From Clostridia bacterium (GTDB lineage: Bacteria; Bacillota_A; Clostridia; Christensenellales; Borkfalkiaceae): 35,214 nucleotides of DNA. The notes beneath the pieces were generated by a model. The model made no database searches. It was not told the DNA's origin and worked only from the letters and a program-made list of their open reading frames with translations. Both the position numbers and the translations under genes were made by a program. Below are positions 15,359 to 24,368 of this stretch, one piece after another. The DNA is taken from the NCBI GenBank assembly GCA_017462505.1, contig JAFTQY010000008.1:1-35214 (forward strand), in the 5' to 3' direction. Within the stretch, counting starts at the first letter, position 1; each line of letters starts with the position of its first letter.

Positions 15359-16234
15359 TTACAGCTTGATACCCAAGCCCCAGCCTACGCGCTTACCGCT
15401 CTTTAAATACGCCACGTAATTGCGGCGAACCCTCGTATCGGTAGGCAGTCTGTCGGGATTGCGCTCTTCCGTGTCGAACAACCGCCAAAGATTTTCGCCG
15501 TTGTCGTAATCCACGTCGATAATATCGTATTCGCTGAGAAAACGGTAGGTATTGCTCTTTTCCGAAAACAGCTGTTTGTTGTCGGGGAAAAGCAACCACG
15601 ACCAACATACGAACGGGTAGGTTTCCCCGTTTTCAGCCCTGAAAAACTCCCTTGCCGCTTGATATGCTTTGTCACAGCTTTCCTTATCCAGCGGCGTGCC
15701 CGTACGGGGAATATGCACGTTGACGAGTTTGCTCTCGTCTTTCACGATTTTTACGCCGTTTTTATCGTAATCGAACCACGCGGGGATCAATTCAAATTGC
15801 AATCTGCCAAGCGCAAATCTTTCCAGCTTGAAAAAGCCCGGAAACCAGCTTTCAAGGAAAGTACCGCAAATGCCCCTTACCGCCTTACATTCGTCCAGTT
15901 TCCAACGCAAATCCAGCACGCTGTCCTTGTAGATCTGCATATCCAAGCCCCTTTCAAGATACACGGCTTTTAAGCGTTTCGTCAAGCAGATAAACGCCAA
16001 CAGCGTGACGGTGTACGGGTGCAAATTCGCCATTTTGGCAACTTGCTTTGCTTTGTCGAAAATTTCGGTTGCGTAATCGATACAAATATCCTTTTCGTAG
16101 GCATCGACGGCGCTAGTAAACAACGCGTTCGCCTGCGAATTTGCAGCAATTATATCATACGCGTCCGTTAAAATCTGCGCGTCGCCAGCAGCATAAGAAA
16201 ATTCGCGGAAAAATTCTTGTAAATACGCCTTCAT
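15359..16234 (-). CDS. acyltransferase-like protein (NAT_N/GNAT-like C-terminal family)
   Basis: 291 residues, soluble. The N-terminal half is helical (to about 125). The C-terminal half starts near FALGRLQFELIPAWFDY and contains VNVHIPRTGTPLDKESCDKA and FVCWSWLLFP, the arrangement of the two-domain proteins annotated in Clostridia as acyltransferase domain-containing (NAT_N/DUF5596 plus a GNAT-like C-terminal domain). This assignment is from memory of the family pattern, not from a search. The substrate is unknown. GAGG is 7 bases before the ATG. It begins 18 bases after the gltX stop and ends the gltX unit. Confidence 0.7.
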   Translation of the reverse strand: MKAYLQEFFREFSYAAGDAQILTDAYDIIAANSQANALFTSAVDAYEKDICIDYATEIFDKAKQVAKMANLHPYTVTLLAFICLTKRLKAVYLERGLDMQIYKDSVLDLRWKLDECKAVRGICGTFLESWFPGFFKLERFALGRLQFELIPAWFDYDKNGVKIVKDESKLVNVHIPRTGTPLDKESCDKAYQAAREFFRAENGETYPFVCWSWLLFPDNKQLFSEKSNTYRFLSEYDIIDVDYDNGENLWRLFDTEERNPDRLPTDTRVRRNYVAYLKSGKRVGWGLGIKL

Positions 16235-16252
16235 GTTTTCAGCCTCGCGAAA

Positions 16253-17893
16253 TTAAAGGCTTGCGATCGCCTTTTCAATGCGCGCAATCGTACGCTCTGC
16301 GCCCAAAATTTGCATGATCGTCCAAAGGTCGGGGGTGTTGGAAAGCCCCGTCGTAGCGATACGCAGCATTTCCGCAACGTCCGACACGTTGCCGGGATAT
16401 GCCGTGGGGTCGGCTTTGTAGGCTTTCATATCCGTTGCAAAACCGTTTTCCGTGGCGATCGCCTTGACCTTGTCAAACCACGTGGGCATATCGTCCGCTA
16501 CGTCGTACGTCGCCTTAAAGCCGTTCAAAATCTTCTTCACCGTTTCGCTCGCAAAACGGTATTCGTACGTAGGCGCAAAGGTGTTGTCGAAGAAATATTC
16601 GAGCATTTCCACCGCCTGTTTTGCGCACACGAAATCCTTTCTGCGTTTCTTGCCGCCGATACCCATACACAGGGTGAGCACCTTGCAAAGATAGTCTTTA
16701 TCCGCAAAGTATGCCTTTTGCGCGTCCGTGCCGAACTCATTCGTCCATTCCGCAAGGAAATCGAACATCTCTTCCGCCGAAAGCGTAGACATAAAGGTCT
16801 TGGAAATGTCGTTGAGTTTCAAAATATCGAACAGCGCGCCGCTCTTGCCCATTTTGCCGATGGAATATTTAAATTCGTCCAAGGGCTTGTCGGGGAATTT
16901 GAGCAGCCATTCTTCAAAGTTGGAGTTGAGCAAGGTCATCATATACGTTCTGACTGCCGTGGGATGATAGCCCTCTTCGCGGTAGAACGTCAAGGACGCC
17001 TCGGGGTCTTTACGCTTGGACAGCTTGCGGCGGGTCTCGCCGTCGATCTTTTGTATCGAGCAGTTATGGCCGTATTTGGGTAGCTTAAACCCGAGCACCT
17101 TGAAAAGCTCGATATGAATAGGCAAGGACGAGAGCCATTCTTCGCCGCGAATGACGAGCGTCGTGCGCATGAAATGATCGTCGATCGCGTGGGCAAAATG
17201 ATACGTAGGGATACCGTCCGATTTCAAAATGACCACGTCTTGGTTGTTTTCCGTTACCGTGATGTCCCCCTTGACCTGGTCGTGGAAGGTGTGTTTTTGT
17301 TCCACGTCGCCTTGGGATTTCAAACGGATAACGTAAGGCTTGCCCGCCTTTAAGTTTTCATAAATTTCTTCTTCGCTTAAATTGCGGCATTTTGCAAATT
17401 CGCCGTAATAGCCGGGCAAGAGCTTGTTTTCCGTCTGATATTCGCGCGTTTTTTCCAAATCCTCTTCCGTGCAAAAGCAAGGGTATGCCAAGCCCTGACG
17501 GATAAGCTCTTTTGCGTATGCGTGATAGATTTCGGCGCGTTGGCGCTGATAATAAGGTCCGTAATTGCCGCAAAGGTCCGCGCCCTCGTCAAAGTTCACG
17601 CCGAAATATTTCAGCGATTTGTGAATGACTTCCACCGCGCCCTCGACCTTGCGTTTTTCGTCCGTATCTTCGATACGAAGATAAAACACGCCGCCGCTCT
17701 GGTGCGCGATACGCTCGTTGGCGAGCGCCACGTACAGATTGCCGAGGTGCATAAAGCCCGTGGGGCTGGGGGCAAGACGGGTAACATGCGCGCCCTGAGG
17801 AAGGTCGCGTTCGGGGTAAGCCTGTTCGTAATAATCAAGCGGTTTTACGTGTTCGTCGGGAATCAACGCTTGCGCGAGTTTGTTCAAATCCAT
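16253..17893 (-). CDS. gltX: glutamate--tRNA ligase
   Basis: Charges tRNA-Glu with glutamate. 546 residues, longer than the roughly 485 of Bacillus GltX but in line with a group of clostridial enzymes. The class I signature is APSPTGFMHLGN (41-52; HLGN for the HIGH motif), and the KMSKS-type loop is RRKLSKRKDPEAS near residue 280. LRIEDTDEKRKVEG and VIRGEEWLSSLPIH are also characteristic. The C-terminal helical anticodon-binding part runs from about 340. AAGGA is 9 bases before the ATG, and it has its own perfect promoter at 17940-17968. Confidence 0.96.
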   Translation of the reverse strand: MDLNKLAQALIPDEHVKPLDYYEQAYPERDLPQGAHVTRLAPSPTGFMHLGNLYVALANERIAHQSGGVFYLRIEDTDEKRKVEGAVEVIHKSLKYFGVNFDEGADLCGNYGPYYQRQRAEIYHAYAKELIRQGLAYPCFCTEEDLEKTREYQTENKLLPGYYGEFAKCRNLSEEEIYENLKAGKPYVIRLKSQGDVEQKHTFHDQVKGDITVTENNQDVVILKSDGIPTYHFAHAIDDHFMRTTLVIRGEEWLSSLPIHIELFKVLGFKLPKYGHNCSIQKIDGETRRKLSKRKDPEASLTFYREEGYHPTAVRTYMMTLLNSNFEEWLLKFPDKPLDEFKYSIGKMGKSGALFDILKLNDISKTFMSTLSAEEMFDFLAEWTNEFGTDAQKAYFADKDYLCKVLTLCMGIGGKKRRKDFVCAKQAVEMLEYFFDNTFAPTYEYRFASETVKKILNGFKATYDVADDMPTWFDKVKAIATENGFATDMKAYKADPTAYPGNVSDVAEMLRIATTGLSNTPDLWTIMQILGAERTIARIEKAIASL

Positions 17894-17939
17894 AATCTTT
17901 CTGTCCTTTTATATATTTTTCCTAAATTTTTTCCTAATC

Positions 17940-17968
17940 ATTGTAGCACTTGCGCCTTTCGTTGTCAA
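17940..17968 (-). promoter_or_regulatory. sigma-A promoter of gltX
   Basis: On the minus strand TTGACA (17968-17963), a 17-base spacer and TACAAT (17945-17940), 47 bases before the gltX ATG. It begins just past the panE stop at 17984. Confidence 0.9.
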
Positions 17969-17983
17969 ATGCTTTGGCAAAGT

Positions 17984-19042
17984 TTATATATCGAAAAAAT
18001 CGACGTTTCGATAATCCGTTTCGTACAGCCCGTTTTCAATGCCGTGGACGATTTCGACGATCTGCTGGCAAAGGGGCGTTTCCACACCCACGCGCGCGCC
18101 CTCTTTTACCACTACGCCGTTTACGTAATCGATCTCGCATTTTTTTCCGTTCTGCACGTCTTTGAGCATGCCCGAAAGCAGATTTTTATGTTTTTTCATT
18201 GCAAAGGGCAGTACCGTGTACGCGATGAACCGTTTTATCGGCGTTTTTCCACCAAGCAATTTTTCCATATCGTGGCCCTGCATCGGCGCGAGTTTTACCC
18301 CCGCCGCTTTGGCTACGTCCATACATTCCCGCAAGACGCCAAGGGCGATTTTACGGGTTTTTCTGCGTTTGGCGACCTCGCCAAAGGTCAAGCCCGTCAC
18401 CGTAGACAAGCCCGAAAAAGCCGCGTTGATGGCAAGCTTGCTCCACCGCGCGCCCGATAAATTGTCCGTCGTTTTTACGAAATTTTCGTTATCCGTCGCC
18501 TTGCCGACATAGGATAAAATTTCCGCAAGTAACGCCGTTTTGCTACCGTCGTTTTGATAGCCGCCGACCTCCATATTCATCGCCTCGATTTTGGACGTGA
18601 GCGCCATTTTGCCGCCGCCGATAAAGGTCGCGCCGTAGGACGTCGCCGCGCCATACGTGCGTTTAAACCCTACTACCTCCGCAACGCTTGACTCGGGCAA
18701 GCCGTTTTGGGTGGTGCAAACCGCCGTATCTTCGTGCATAAACGGCAAAAGATTTTGCAAAATTTCAGCGTTGAAACGCTGTTTGGTCATCAGGAAAATA
18801 ACGTCGTATTTGCCCGTCATTTCAGAGGGTTTCAAAGCGGTCACAGGCACGATTATTTCCGACCCGTCCCCCGTGCAAACGATCGTTGCGCCCTTTTTTT
18901 TCATGCCCTGCACGTGCTCTACATTGCGCGTAATAAGCTCGACGTTTTTCAGCCCGCCCTTGGTGAGCAACGCGCCTAAAACCGTGCCCATTGCCCCCGC
19001 GCCGTATATCGCAATCCTCATCTCTTCCACGTTGTTTTTCAT
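17984..19042 (-). CDS. panE: 2-dehydropantoate 2-reductase (ketopantoate reductase family)
   Basis: Reduces ketopantoate to pantoate with NADPH in pantothenate/CoA synthesis. 352 residues from ATG 19042, which overlaps the aroK stop (ATGA); a start at MRIAIYG (19021) is also possible. The NADP-binding motif is IYGAGAMGTVLGALL, soon after the start. TKQRFNAEILQNLLPFMHEDTAVCTTQNGLPE is the expected middle region (quoted in part: TTQNGLPE), and the catalytic-type lysine region KLAINAAFSGLSTVTG follows. It is somewhat longer than typical PanE (about 300), and related ketopantoate-reductase-like proteins act on other 2-keto acids, so the pantoate role is likely rather than certain. Last gene of its run. 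Confidence 0.82.
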   Translation of the reverse strand: MKNNVEEMRIAIYGAGAMGTVLGALLTKGGLKNVELITRNVEHVQGMKKKGATIVCTGDGSEIIVPVTALKPSEMTGKYDVIFLMTKQRFNAEILQNLLPFMHEDTAVCTTQNGLPESSVAEVVGFKRTYGAATSYGATFIGGGKMALTSKIEAMNMEVGGYQNDGSKTALLAEILSYVGKATDNENFVKTTDNLSGARWSKLAINAAFSGLSTVTGLTFGEVAKRRKTRKIALGVLRECMDVAKAAGVKLAPMQGHDMEKLLGGKTPIKRFIAYTVLPFAMKKHKNLLSGMLKDVQNGKKCEIDYVNGVVVKEGARVGVETPLCQQIVEIVHGIENGLYETDYRNVDFFDI

Positions 19043-19542
19043 GCTTCGAGCGCCCTTACCACTTGTTGTACCGATTCGGCGATCGACGCGCCGCACAGTT
19101 CGACCACCACGTCGGCATATTTTTCATACAGCGGCGTTCTTTCGTCGTACAAATCTTTGAGCGTAAACCCGTCTTTTAACGCCACGCCACGCTTTTTGAT
19201 ATCCCCCAAACGGCGCGCGATGATCTCGTACGGGAGCTTTAAGTAGACCACCGTACCCATTTCTTTCAATTTTTGCATAGCGTTGTCGCGATAGATAACG
19301 CTCCCGCCCGTCGCAATCACGCAACGGCTTGCCGTCAGCTCGGAATTGATTTTGCCCTCGATATCCAAAAACGCCTCTCTGCCCACTTCGGCGATGATCT
19401 CGTTAAGGCGTTTGCCCTCGCGCGCGACGATCACGCTGTCGCTGTCGATATAGCCGTACCCGATCACCTCGGAAAGCTCCGTGCCGATCGTCGTTTTGCC
19501 GCAACCGGGCATCCCGATCAAAATGATATTGTTCTTTTTCAT
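19039..19542 (-). CDS. aroK: shikimate kinase
   Basis: Phosphorylates shikimate with ATP in the aromatic amino acid pathway. 167 residues, the standard size. Walker A is GMPGCGKTT (10-18), the shikimate-binding aspartate lies in YIDSDSVI, ATGGSVIYRD supplies the GGG-like loop, and the lid region ends in DERTPLYEKYAD. GAGGG lies about 8 bases before the ATG. It starts 33 bases after the histidine phosphatase stop and overlaps panE by four bases. No other aro genes are present in the window. Confidence 0.95.
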   Translation of the reverse strand: MKKNNIILIGMPGCGKTTIGTELSEVIGYGYIDSDSVIVAREGKRLNEIIAEVGREAFLDIEGKINSELTASRCVIATGGSVIYRDNAMQKLKEMGTVVYLKLPYEIIARRLGDIKKRGVALKDGFTLKDLYDERTPLYEKYADVVVELCGASIAESVQQVVRALEA

Positions 19543-19575
19543 AGTCTTTCCCTCAAAAATATCTTGCCTTTTTAC

Positions 19576-20307
19576 TCAATCGTGCCGATCGTCGGAATGG
19601 TAAATTTCGCAAAAGCGCGCCGAGAACGACGGCTCTTCGCCGCCCGCGTACAAGTGTCCCGTATCCCCAAAACCGCAACAGCGGAATACCGCCACGCCCT
19701 CGCGGCGTTCTTCGGTGTACAAAGTGGTAACGGACGTGGGCAACGCCACCAAATGATGCCAAAGGGGTATCGGCGAAACGCCCAACAAATGGGATAATAA
19801 AAGAGTTTCCAAACCGAAATGGCAAAAGAGCGCAACCGTTTCCGTATGTCCCTTTTCGGTACGGTAGATATCGCCGTCCCGCTTATAGCCGTGCTTTGCC
19901 AAAAGCTCGTCCAAGCCGTCGGTAACGTAACGCACGCGGCGTTCCATTCCCCCTTTTTCGTAAAAGTCCTGCTTTAACCACTCGTCCTTGTCGTACATTT
20001 TTGGGTTATCCACCCATTCGGCGGGGAGCATATCCCAAGGCATGCTTCTTTCCCGTCCCGACGGCAAGATAAGCGGGCAAGCAAATTCCCGTAGCCAGTC
20101 CTTTTCGATCACGTCCTGTTCTCTGCCAAGCGCCCTTGCCACGTAATCGCATGTATGCCTTGCCCTGCCAAGGGGAGAGGAATACAGATGATCGATTTTT
20201 TCCTTACCCAAACGCGCGGCAAGCAAAGCCGCCTCTCTATGCCCCTTTTCCGTCAGCGTATCGTTGGCGTAATCAGGGTCGCCGTGGCGGATGATCAACA
20301 GCCTCAT
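19576..20307 (-). CDS. histidine phosphatase (phosphoglycerate mutase-like)
   Basis: 243 residues of the histidine phosphatase superfamily. The phospho-acceptor motif LIIRHGDPDY places the nucleophile at H8. SSPLGRARHTCDYVA is the second conserved block with its arginine, and the later ALFCHFGLETLL carries the second catalytic histidine. Family members act on phosphosugars, alpha-ribazole phosphate or nucleotide derivatives, and the substrate is not evident. The ATG overlaps the hemW stop (20304-20307), with GGAGG inside the end of hemW as the ribosome site. Confidence 0.9.
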   Translation of the reverse strand: MRLLIIRHGDPDYANDTLTEKGHREAALLAARLGKEKIDHLYSSPLGRARHTCDYVARALGREQDVIEKDWLREFACPLILPSGRERSMPWDMLPAEWVDNPKMYDKDEWLKQDFYEKGGMERRVRYVTDGLDELLAKHGYKRDGDIYRTEKGHTETVALFCHFGLETLLLSHLLGVSPIPLWHHLVALPTSVTTLYTEERREGVAVFRCCGFGDTGHLYAGGEEPSFSARFCEIYHSDDRHD

Positions 20308-21425
20308 ACGTCGATTTCCTCCATAAACGGCATCAAAACCGAGTTTTGCACAAAGAGATATTCGTCCTTGATTTTTAACCTATCGCCGTTAAGTTCCAGA
20401 TATTTTACCGTCGCTTTTAAGGCGCTGGGGAAATCTTCCGCGATCGGGTTTCCGAATTTTTCTTCGTATTCTTTCAGTGAAAGCCCGTAGGATGTACGCA
20501 GAGCAAGCATTAAAAACTCAAATTTAGCGGTATTTTCGTCCACTTCCTCGCTGGTGATCGCGGGATAAAAGCCCGAAATGATACATTTCATGTACTCGTC
20601 CAAATCAAAGGTGTTAGTGAACCGCCGCCCCATCATAAACGAGCTTGCCGATACCCCCACGCCGATATATTCGCCACGTTTCCAGTAATTGAGATTGTGC
20701 TTGCTTTCGTACCCGTCCATGGCGAAATTAGAAATTTCGTAGCGTTTATACCCCTTTTCATCCAACAATTTTCTGCCGTATTCGTACAGCTCGGCAACCT
20801 CGTCGTCATCGGGCAGTTCGCCGTTGAGATAGTCGGTGAAAATGGGCGTGCCGTCCTCCACTTTAAGTGCATACATGGATATATGTTTCGATCCGCAAGC
20901 GTGCGCAAGCTCGATGGTCTTTTTGACGTCCTCTTTCGTTTGGTTTTTCAGCCCCAGCATAACGTCAGTGCTGAAATTTTGCCCTTTCAAAAGGTTTGTG
21001 GCGTACACGTAATCGCGGGCGTTGTGGATTCTGCCAAGGTCGGCAAGCTGACTATCTATCGCCGTTTGCAAGCCGATGGAAAAACGGTTGATCCCCGCTT
21101 GCAGATAGGTCTGCACCTTGCTTTCACCGATCGTTCCGGGGTTGAGCTCCAACGTGATCTCCGCGTCCTTTTTGAGCTTAAAGCAGGCACGTATCTGGTT
21201 CATTGCGCCCAGAATGAGCTTGGGCGAGATATAGGACGGCGTACCGCCGCCAAAGTATACGGTGTCGAACTCGTAATCTTTGAGCTCCTCACCGCGCATT
21301 TTCAGTTCCTTATACAGACACGCCATATATGCGTCGGCGTAGGCGATTTTGTCGGGGTACGACGTGAAATCGCAATAGGAGCATTTGTGTTTGCAAAAGG
21401 GTATGTGAATATAAATACCTGCCAT
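20304..21425 (-). CDS. hemW: HemW, radical SAM haem chaperone family
   Basis: 373 residues of the HemN/HemW radical SAM family. The iron-sulfur motif CKHKCSYC gives C11, C15 and C18 followed by F20. The SAM-binding GGGTPSY is at about 59-65. The N-terminal extension with an extra cysteine used by true coproporphyrinogen oxidase HemN is absent, and the protein starts MAGIYIHIPF, which fits HemW, the haem-trafficking protein. AAAGGA is 9 bases before the ATG. Location next to lepA is common in Firmicutes (lepA-hemW). The 147-base gap after lepA may hold a weak promoter. Confidence 0.93.
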   Translation of the reverse strand: MAGIYIHIPFCKHKCSYCDFTSYPDKIAYADAYMACLYKELKMRGEELKDYEFDTVYFGGGTPSYISPKLILGAMNQIRACFKLKKDAEITLELNPGTIGESKVQTYLQAGINRFSIGLQTAIDSQLADLGRIHNARDYVYATNLLKGQNFSTDVMLGLKNQTKEDVKKTIELAHACGSKHISMYALKVEDGTPIFTDYLNGELPDDDEVAELYEYGRKLLDEKGYKRYEISNFAMDGYESKHNLNYWKRGEYIGVGVSASSFMMGRRFTNTFDLDEYMKCIISGFYPAITSEEVDENTAKFEFLMLALRTSYGLSLKEYEEKFGNPIAEDFPSALKATVKYLELNGDRLKIKDEYLFVQNSVLMPFMEEIDV

Positions 21426-21572
21426 AATCGTTTTCCTTTTTTAGGTAGTTTATGCCGCAAAACGGCGCAGATGCGAGTAAAACCATTCGGTCGATACTGC
21501 ACTCAAACCCAAGCGAGGATATTAAACACTCGCAGGGAAAGATCGTAAAGTTTGCCAGCGGTGGCTCACCGC

Positions 21573-23381
21573 TTAGTCCTTGTTTGTTTTGAGTATTTCC
21601 ATAAACACTTCGCTCGGCACGTCCACGCTGCCCACCTTACGCATACGCTTTTTGCCCTCTTTTTGCTTTTCCAAAAGCTTGCGTTTACGGGTGATGTCGC
21701 CGCCGTAGCACTTCGCCAAAACGTCCTTGCGGACCGCCTTTACCGTTTCGCGTGCGATGATTTTGCCGCCCACCGCCGCCTGCACGGGAATTTCAAACAA
21801 CTGTCTGGGGATCGCCTCTTTCAAATTTTCGCACAAGGTTCTGCCCCGTTCGTACGCTCTGCCCTCGAACACGATCGTCGAAAGCGCGTCGCAGATCTCG
21901 CCGTTGAGCAAAATATCCAGCCGCACAAGCTTAGAACGCTGATAGCCCGCCAACTCGTAATCAAAGCTGGCATACCCTTTCGTGCGCGATTTCAAGCTGT
22001 CGAAAAAGTCGTACACGATCTCGTTTAACGGCAACGTGTATTCGAGCTTAACGCGGCGTTCGTCCATGTACGTCATGTTAATAAACACGCCCCGTTTTTC
22101 CTTGCAAAGATCCATGATCGCGCCCATATAATCGGGGGGCGTGTACACGTCCGCCTTTACGATCGGCTCTTCCATATACTCGATATCGGACGGGTCGGGC
22201 AAGTGGGACGGGTTGTCCACGAAAAATTCCTCGCCGTCCGTCTTGTGCACCAAATAGCTAACCGACGGCGCGGTGGTGATAATATCCAAATTAAACTCGC
22301 GCTCGATACGCTCTTGGATAATTTCCATGTGCAAAAGCCCGAGGAATCCGCAACGGAAACCAAAGCCGAGCGCCACCGAATTGTCAGGCTCGAAAATCAG
22401 CGCCGCGTCGTTTAATTGCAGCTTAGAGATCGCGTCTTTCAAATCGTTAAATTTACTGCCGTCCAAGGGATAAATACCGCAAAAGACAACGGGCTGAACT
22501 TTTTTATACCCGGGCAGAGGCGCGGGCGCGGGGTTGGTGGCAAGGGTGACCGTGTCGCCCACCGCTACGTCCTGTATCGATTTAATCGATGCGGCGATAT
22601 AGCCTACCTCGCCCGCCTTTAAGCTTTCTTTAGGCAAAGGATCGGGCGCAAACGCGCCGACCTCGGTAACGTCGTACACCGTCGGGGATAAAAAGGTCTT
22701 GATCTTGTCGCCGACCTTTACCGTTCCGTCCATGATCCGCACGAACAGGATAACCCCTTTATAATTATCGTAATAGCTGTCGAAAATGAGCGCCTTTAAA
22801 GGCTCGTCAGTGTCGCCGCTGGGCGCGGGAAAATAGTCCTTGATCGCCTCTAACAAATCCTCGATATTCGTACCCTCTTTTGCCGAAACACAGGGAATAC
22901 CGTCCGCGGGCAAGCCGATTACGTCCTCAATTTCCTTTTTCACCTCGTCCACCCTTGCGCTGGGCAAGTCGATCTTATTGATCACGGGCAAAATTTCCAA
23001 ATCGTTTTCAATGGCAAGGTATACGTTGGCAAGCGTTTGCGCCTCTACGCCCTGCGTTGCGTCCACAACCAAGATCGCCCCCTCGCACGCCGCGAGCGAA
23101 CGGCTGACCTCGTAGGTAAAGTCCACATGCCCCGGGGTGTCGATAAGGTTATATTCGTATTCCTGCCCGTCCTTGGCGTTGTAATACATACGGACGGGGG
23201 TGAGCTTAATGGTAATACCGCGCTCACGCTCGATATCCATGCTATCCAGCAGCTGTTCTTCCATATCGCGCTTAGACACCTGCCCCGTGCGTTCGATGAG
23301 GCGATCCGCAAGGGTGCTTTTGCCGTGGTCAATGTGTGCGATGATACAAAAATTTCTTAAACGGGAATTTGGTTTTGCCAT
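21573..23381 (-). CDS. lepA: elongation factor 4 (LepA) GTPase
   Basis: A ribosome-binding translational GTPase that acts in initiation/elongation quality control and can back-translocate ribosomes. 602 residues, full length. G1 is AHIDHGKST (15-23), the switch region contains [10 protein letters not shown]3 is DTPGHVDF, and G4 is NKIDLP. The LepA-specific C-terminal part is present ([39 protein letters not shown]). AAGGAAC lies 7 bases before the ATG. It follows the LysR gene by 48 bases. A 7-bp hairpin overlaps its stop codon (21557-21573) without a T-run. Confidence 0.98.
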   Translation of the reverse strand: MAKPNSRLRNFCIIAHIDHGKSTLADRLIERTGQVSKRDMEEQLLDSMDIERERGITIKLTPVRMYYNAKDGQEYEYNLIDTPGHVDFTYEVSRSLAACEGAILVVDATQGVEAQTLANVYLAIENDLEILPVINKIDLPSARVDEVKKEIEDVIGLPADGIPCVSAKEGTNIEDLLEAIKDYFPAPSGDTDEPLKALIFDSYYDNYKGVILFVRIMDGTVKVGDKIKTFLSPTVYDVTEVGAFAPDPLPKESLKAGEVGYIAASIKSIQDVAVGDTVTLATNPAPAPLPGYKKVQPVVFCGIYPLDGSKFNDLKDAISKLQLNDAALIFEPDNSVALGFGFRCGFLGLLHMEIIQERIEREFNLDIITTAPSVSYLVHKTDGEEFFVDNPSHLPDPSDIEYMEEPIVKADVYTPPDYMGAIMDLCKEKRGVFINMTYMDERRVKLEYTLPLNEIVYDFFDSLKSRTKGYASFDYELAGYQRSKLVRLDILLNGEICDALSTIVFEGRAYERGRTLCENLKEAIPRQLFEIPVQAAVGGKIIARETVKAVRKDVLAKCYGGDITRKRKLLEKQKEGKKRMRKVGSVDVPSEVFMEILKTNKD

Positions 23382-23429
23382 AACTGTTCCTTATCTTTCT
23401 ATATTTTGACGTTGTCTGAATGACCTAAA

Positions 23430-24323
23430 TTATTTGCTTTCCTTGAAATACTCGATAAAGCTGTGCAGAGCGTAGGACACGGGCTTGTTTTTCGGGAGCA
23501 GCATACCCACCGAGCGTACGGGCAAGACGGGGTCGGTTTTTACCTCGAACAGTTCCCCTGTGCCCAGACGGTGCGTAGCGTATTCGCGCGGGATCACACC
23601 GATACCCATGCCGCGCAGAACAAGCCGTTTCATCAAATCCCAGCTTCCCACCTCGATCGACGGGGACGTTTCTATCCCCACCGTGTGGAAAAAGTTATCG
23701 ATCGCATGCCGCGAAACGGTGTTTTTGTCCATTAAGATCAACGGGTATTTTTTCAGCTGCGCCAAGGACAGCTTGCCGTTTGCAAGCTCCTTGTATTTTT
23801 CGCCCGCGATAAAGATGTCGTTGAGGCGCATGCAATTGCCGTAGAGTTCAAGCTCGGGGTCAACCGTAATGGGCAGATTGACAAAAGCGATATCGCAACG
23901 GTCCGCCTTTAATTTTTCGATCGTGTCGGGGGTAAAATCCGCCATCAGCTCGATTTTGACCGCAGGGAAACGTTCGTGAAAATCCACGATTTTGTCCGCA
24001 AGAAAATATTCGAAAATGGTATCGCTTGCGCCGATTCGGATCGTGCCCGTTGCGGACATTTTCGTCTGCGCGATACGGTTTTCCGCCTCGTTAAGCAAGC
24101 CCAAAGCCCGTTCGACCTCGTCGAAAATCAGCTTGCCGCCCTGCGCGGAAAGCTCCATACCCCGATGGGTGCGGTTGAACAGGCTGACCCCCAACTGGTT
24201 TTCCAGTTGCTTGACCGACTGCGAAACCGCAGGCTGCGAAATGTACAATTCCTCTGCGGCGCGCGTCAGGCTGCCGCATTTTGCCACCGTATAAAATACT
24301 CTATATAAATCCAAATTGACCAT
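23430..24323 (-). CDS. LysR-family transcriptional regulator
   Basis: 297 residues, the typical length. The N-terminal winged HTH is clear: YTVAKCGSLTRAAEELYISQ and PAVSQSVKQLENQLGVSLF with RTHRGMELSAQG. The effector domain starts near ATGTIRIGASDTI (about residue 90) in the periplasmic-binding-protein fold. The form is close to CysL/CbbR-type regulators but the effector cannot be told. It lies co-directionally between mnmE (45 bases upstream) and lepA, with no divergent partner, unlike most LysR genes. Its target may be elsewhere or its own operon. Confidence 0.93.
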   Translation of the reverse strand: MVNLDLYRVFYTVAKCGSLTRAAEELYISQPAVSQSVKQLENQLGVSLFNRTHRGMELSAQGGKLIFDEVERALGLLNEAENRIAQTKMSATGTIRIGASDTIFEYFLADKIVDFHERFPAVKIELMADFTPDTIEKLKADRCDIAFVNLPITVDPELELYGNCMRLNDIFIAGEKYKELANGKLSLAQLKKYPLILMDKNTVSRHAIDNFFHTVGIETSPSIEVGSWDLMKRLVLRGMGIGVIPREYATHRLGTGELFEVKTDPVLPVRSVGMLLPKNKPVSYALHSFIEYFKESK

Positions 24324-24368
24324 ACTCTACCTGCCCTTATCTTTTGCCCTTATCCGTAAACCGCGCGT

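Noticed and set aside
20304..21425. Coproporphyrinogen III oxidase HemN rather than HemW
   Set aside because: The N-terminal extension of true HemN is missing, and the position next to lepA fits HemW. No other haem synthesis genes are nearby.
21557..21573. Hairpin at the end of lepA as a terminator
   Set aside because: The 7-bp stem overlaps the stop codon and no T-run follows. hemW continues in the same direction, so read-through is more likely.
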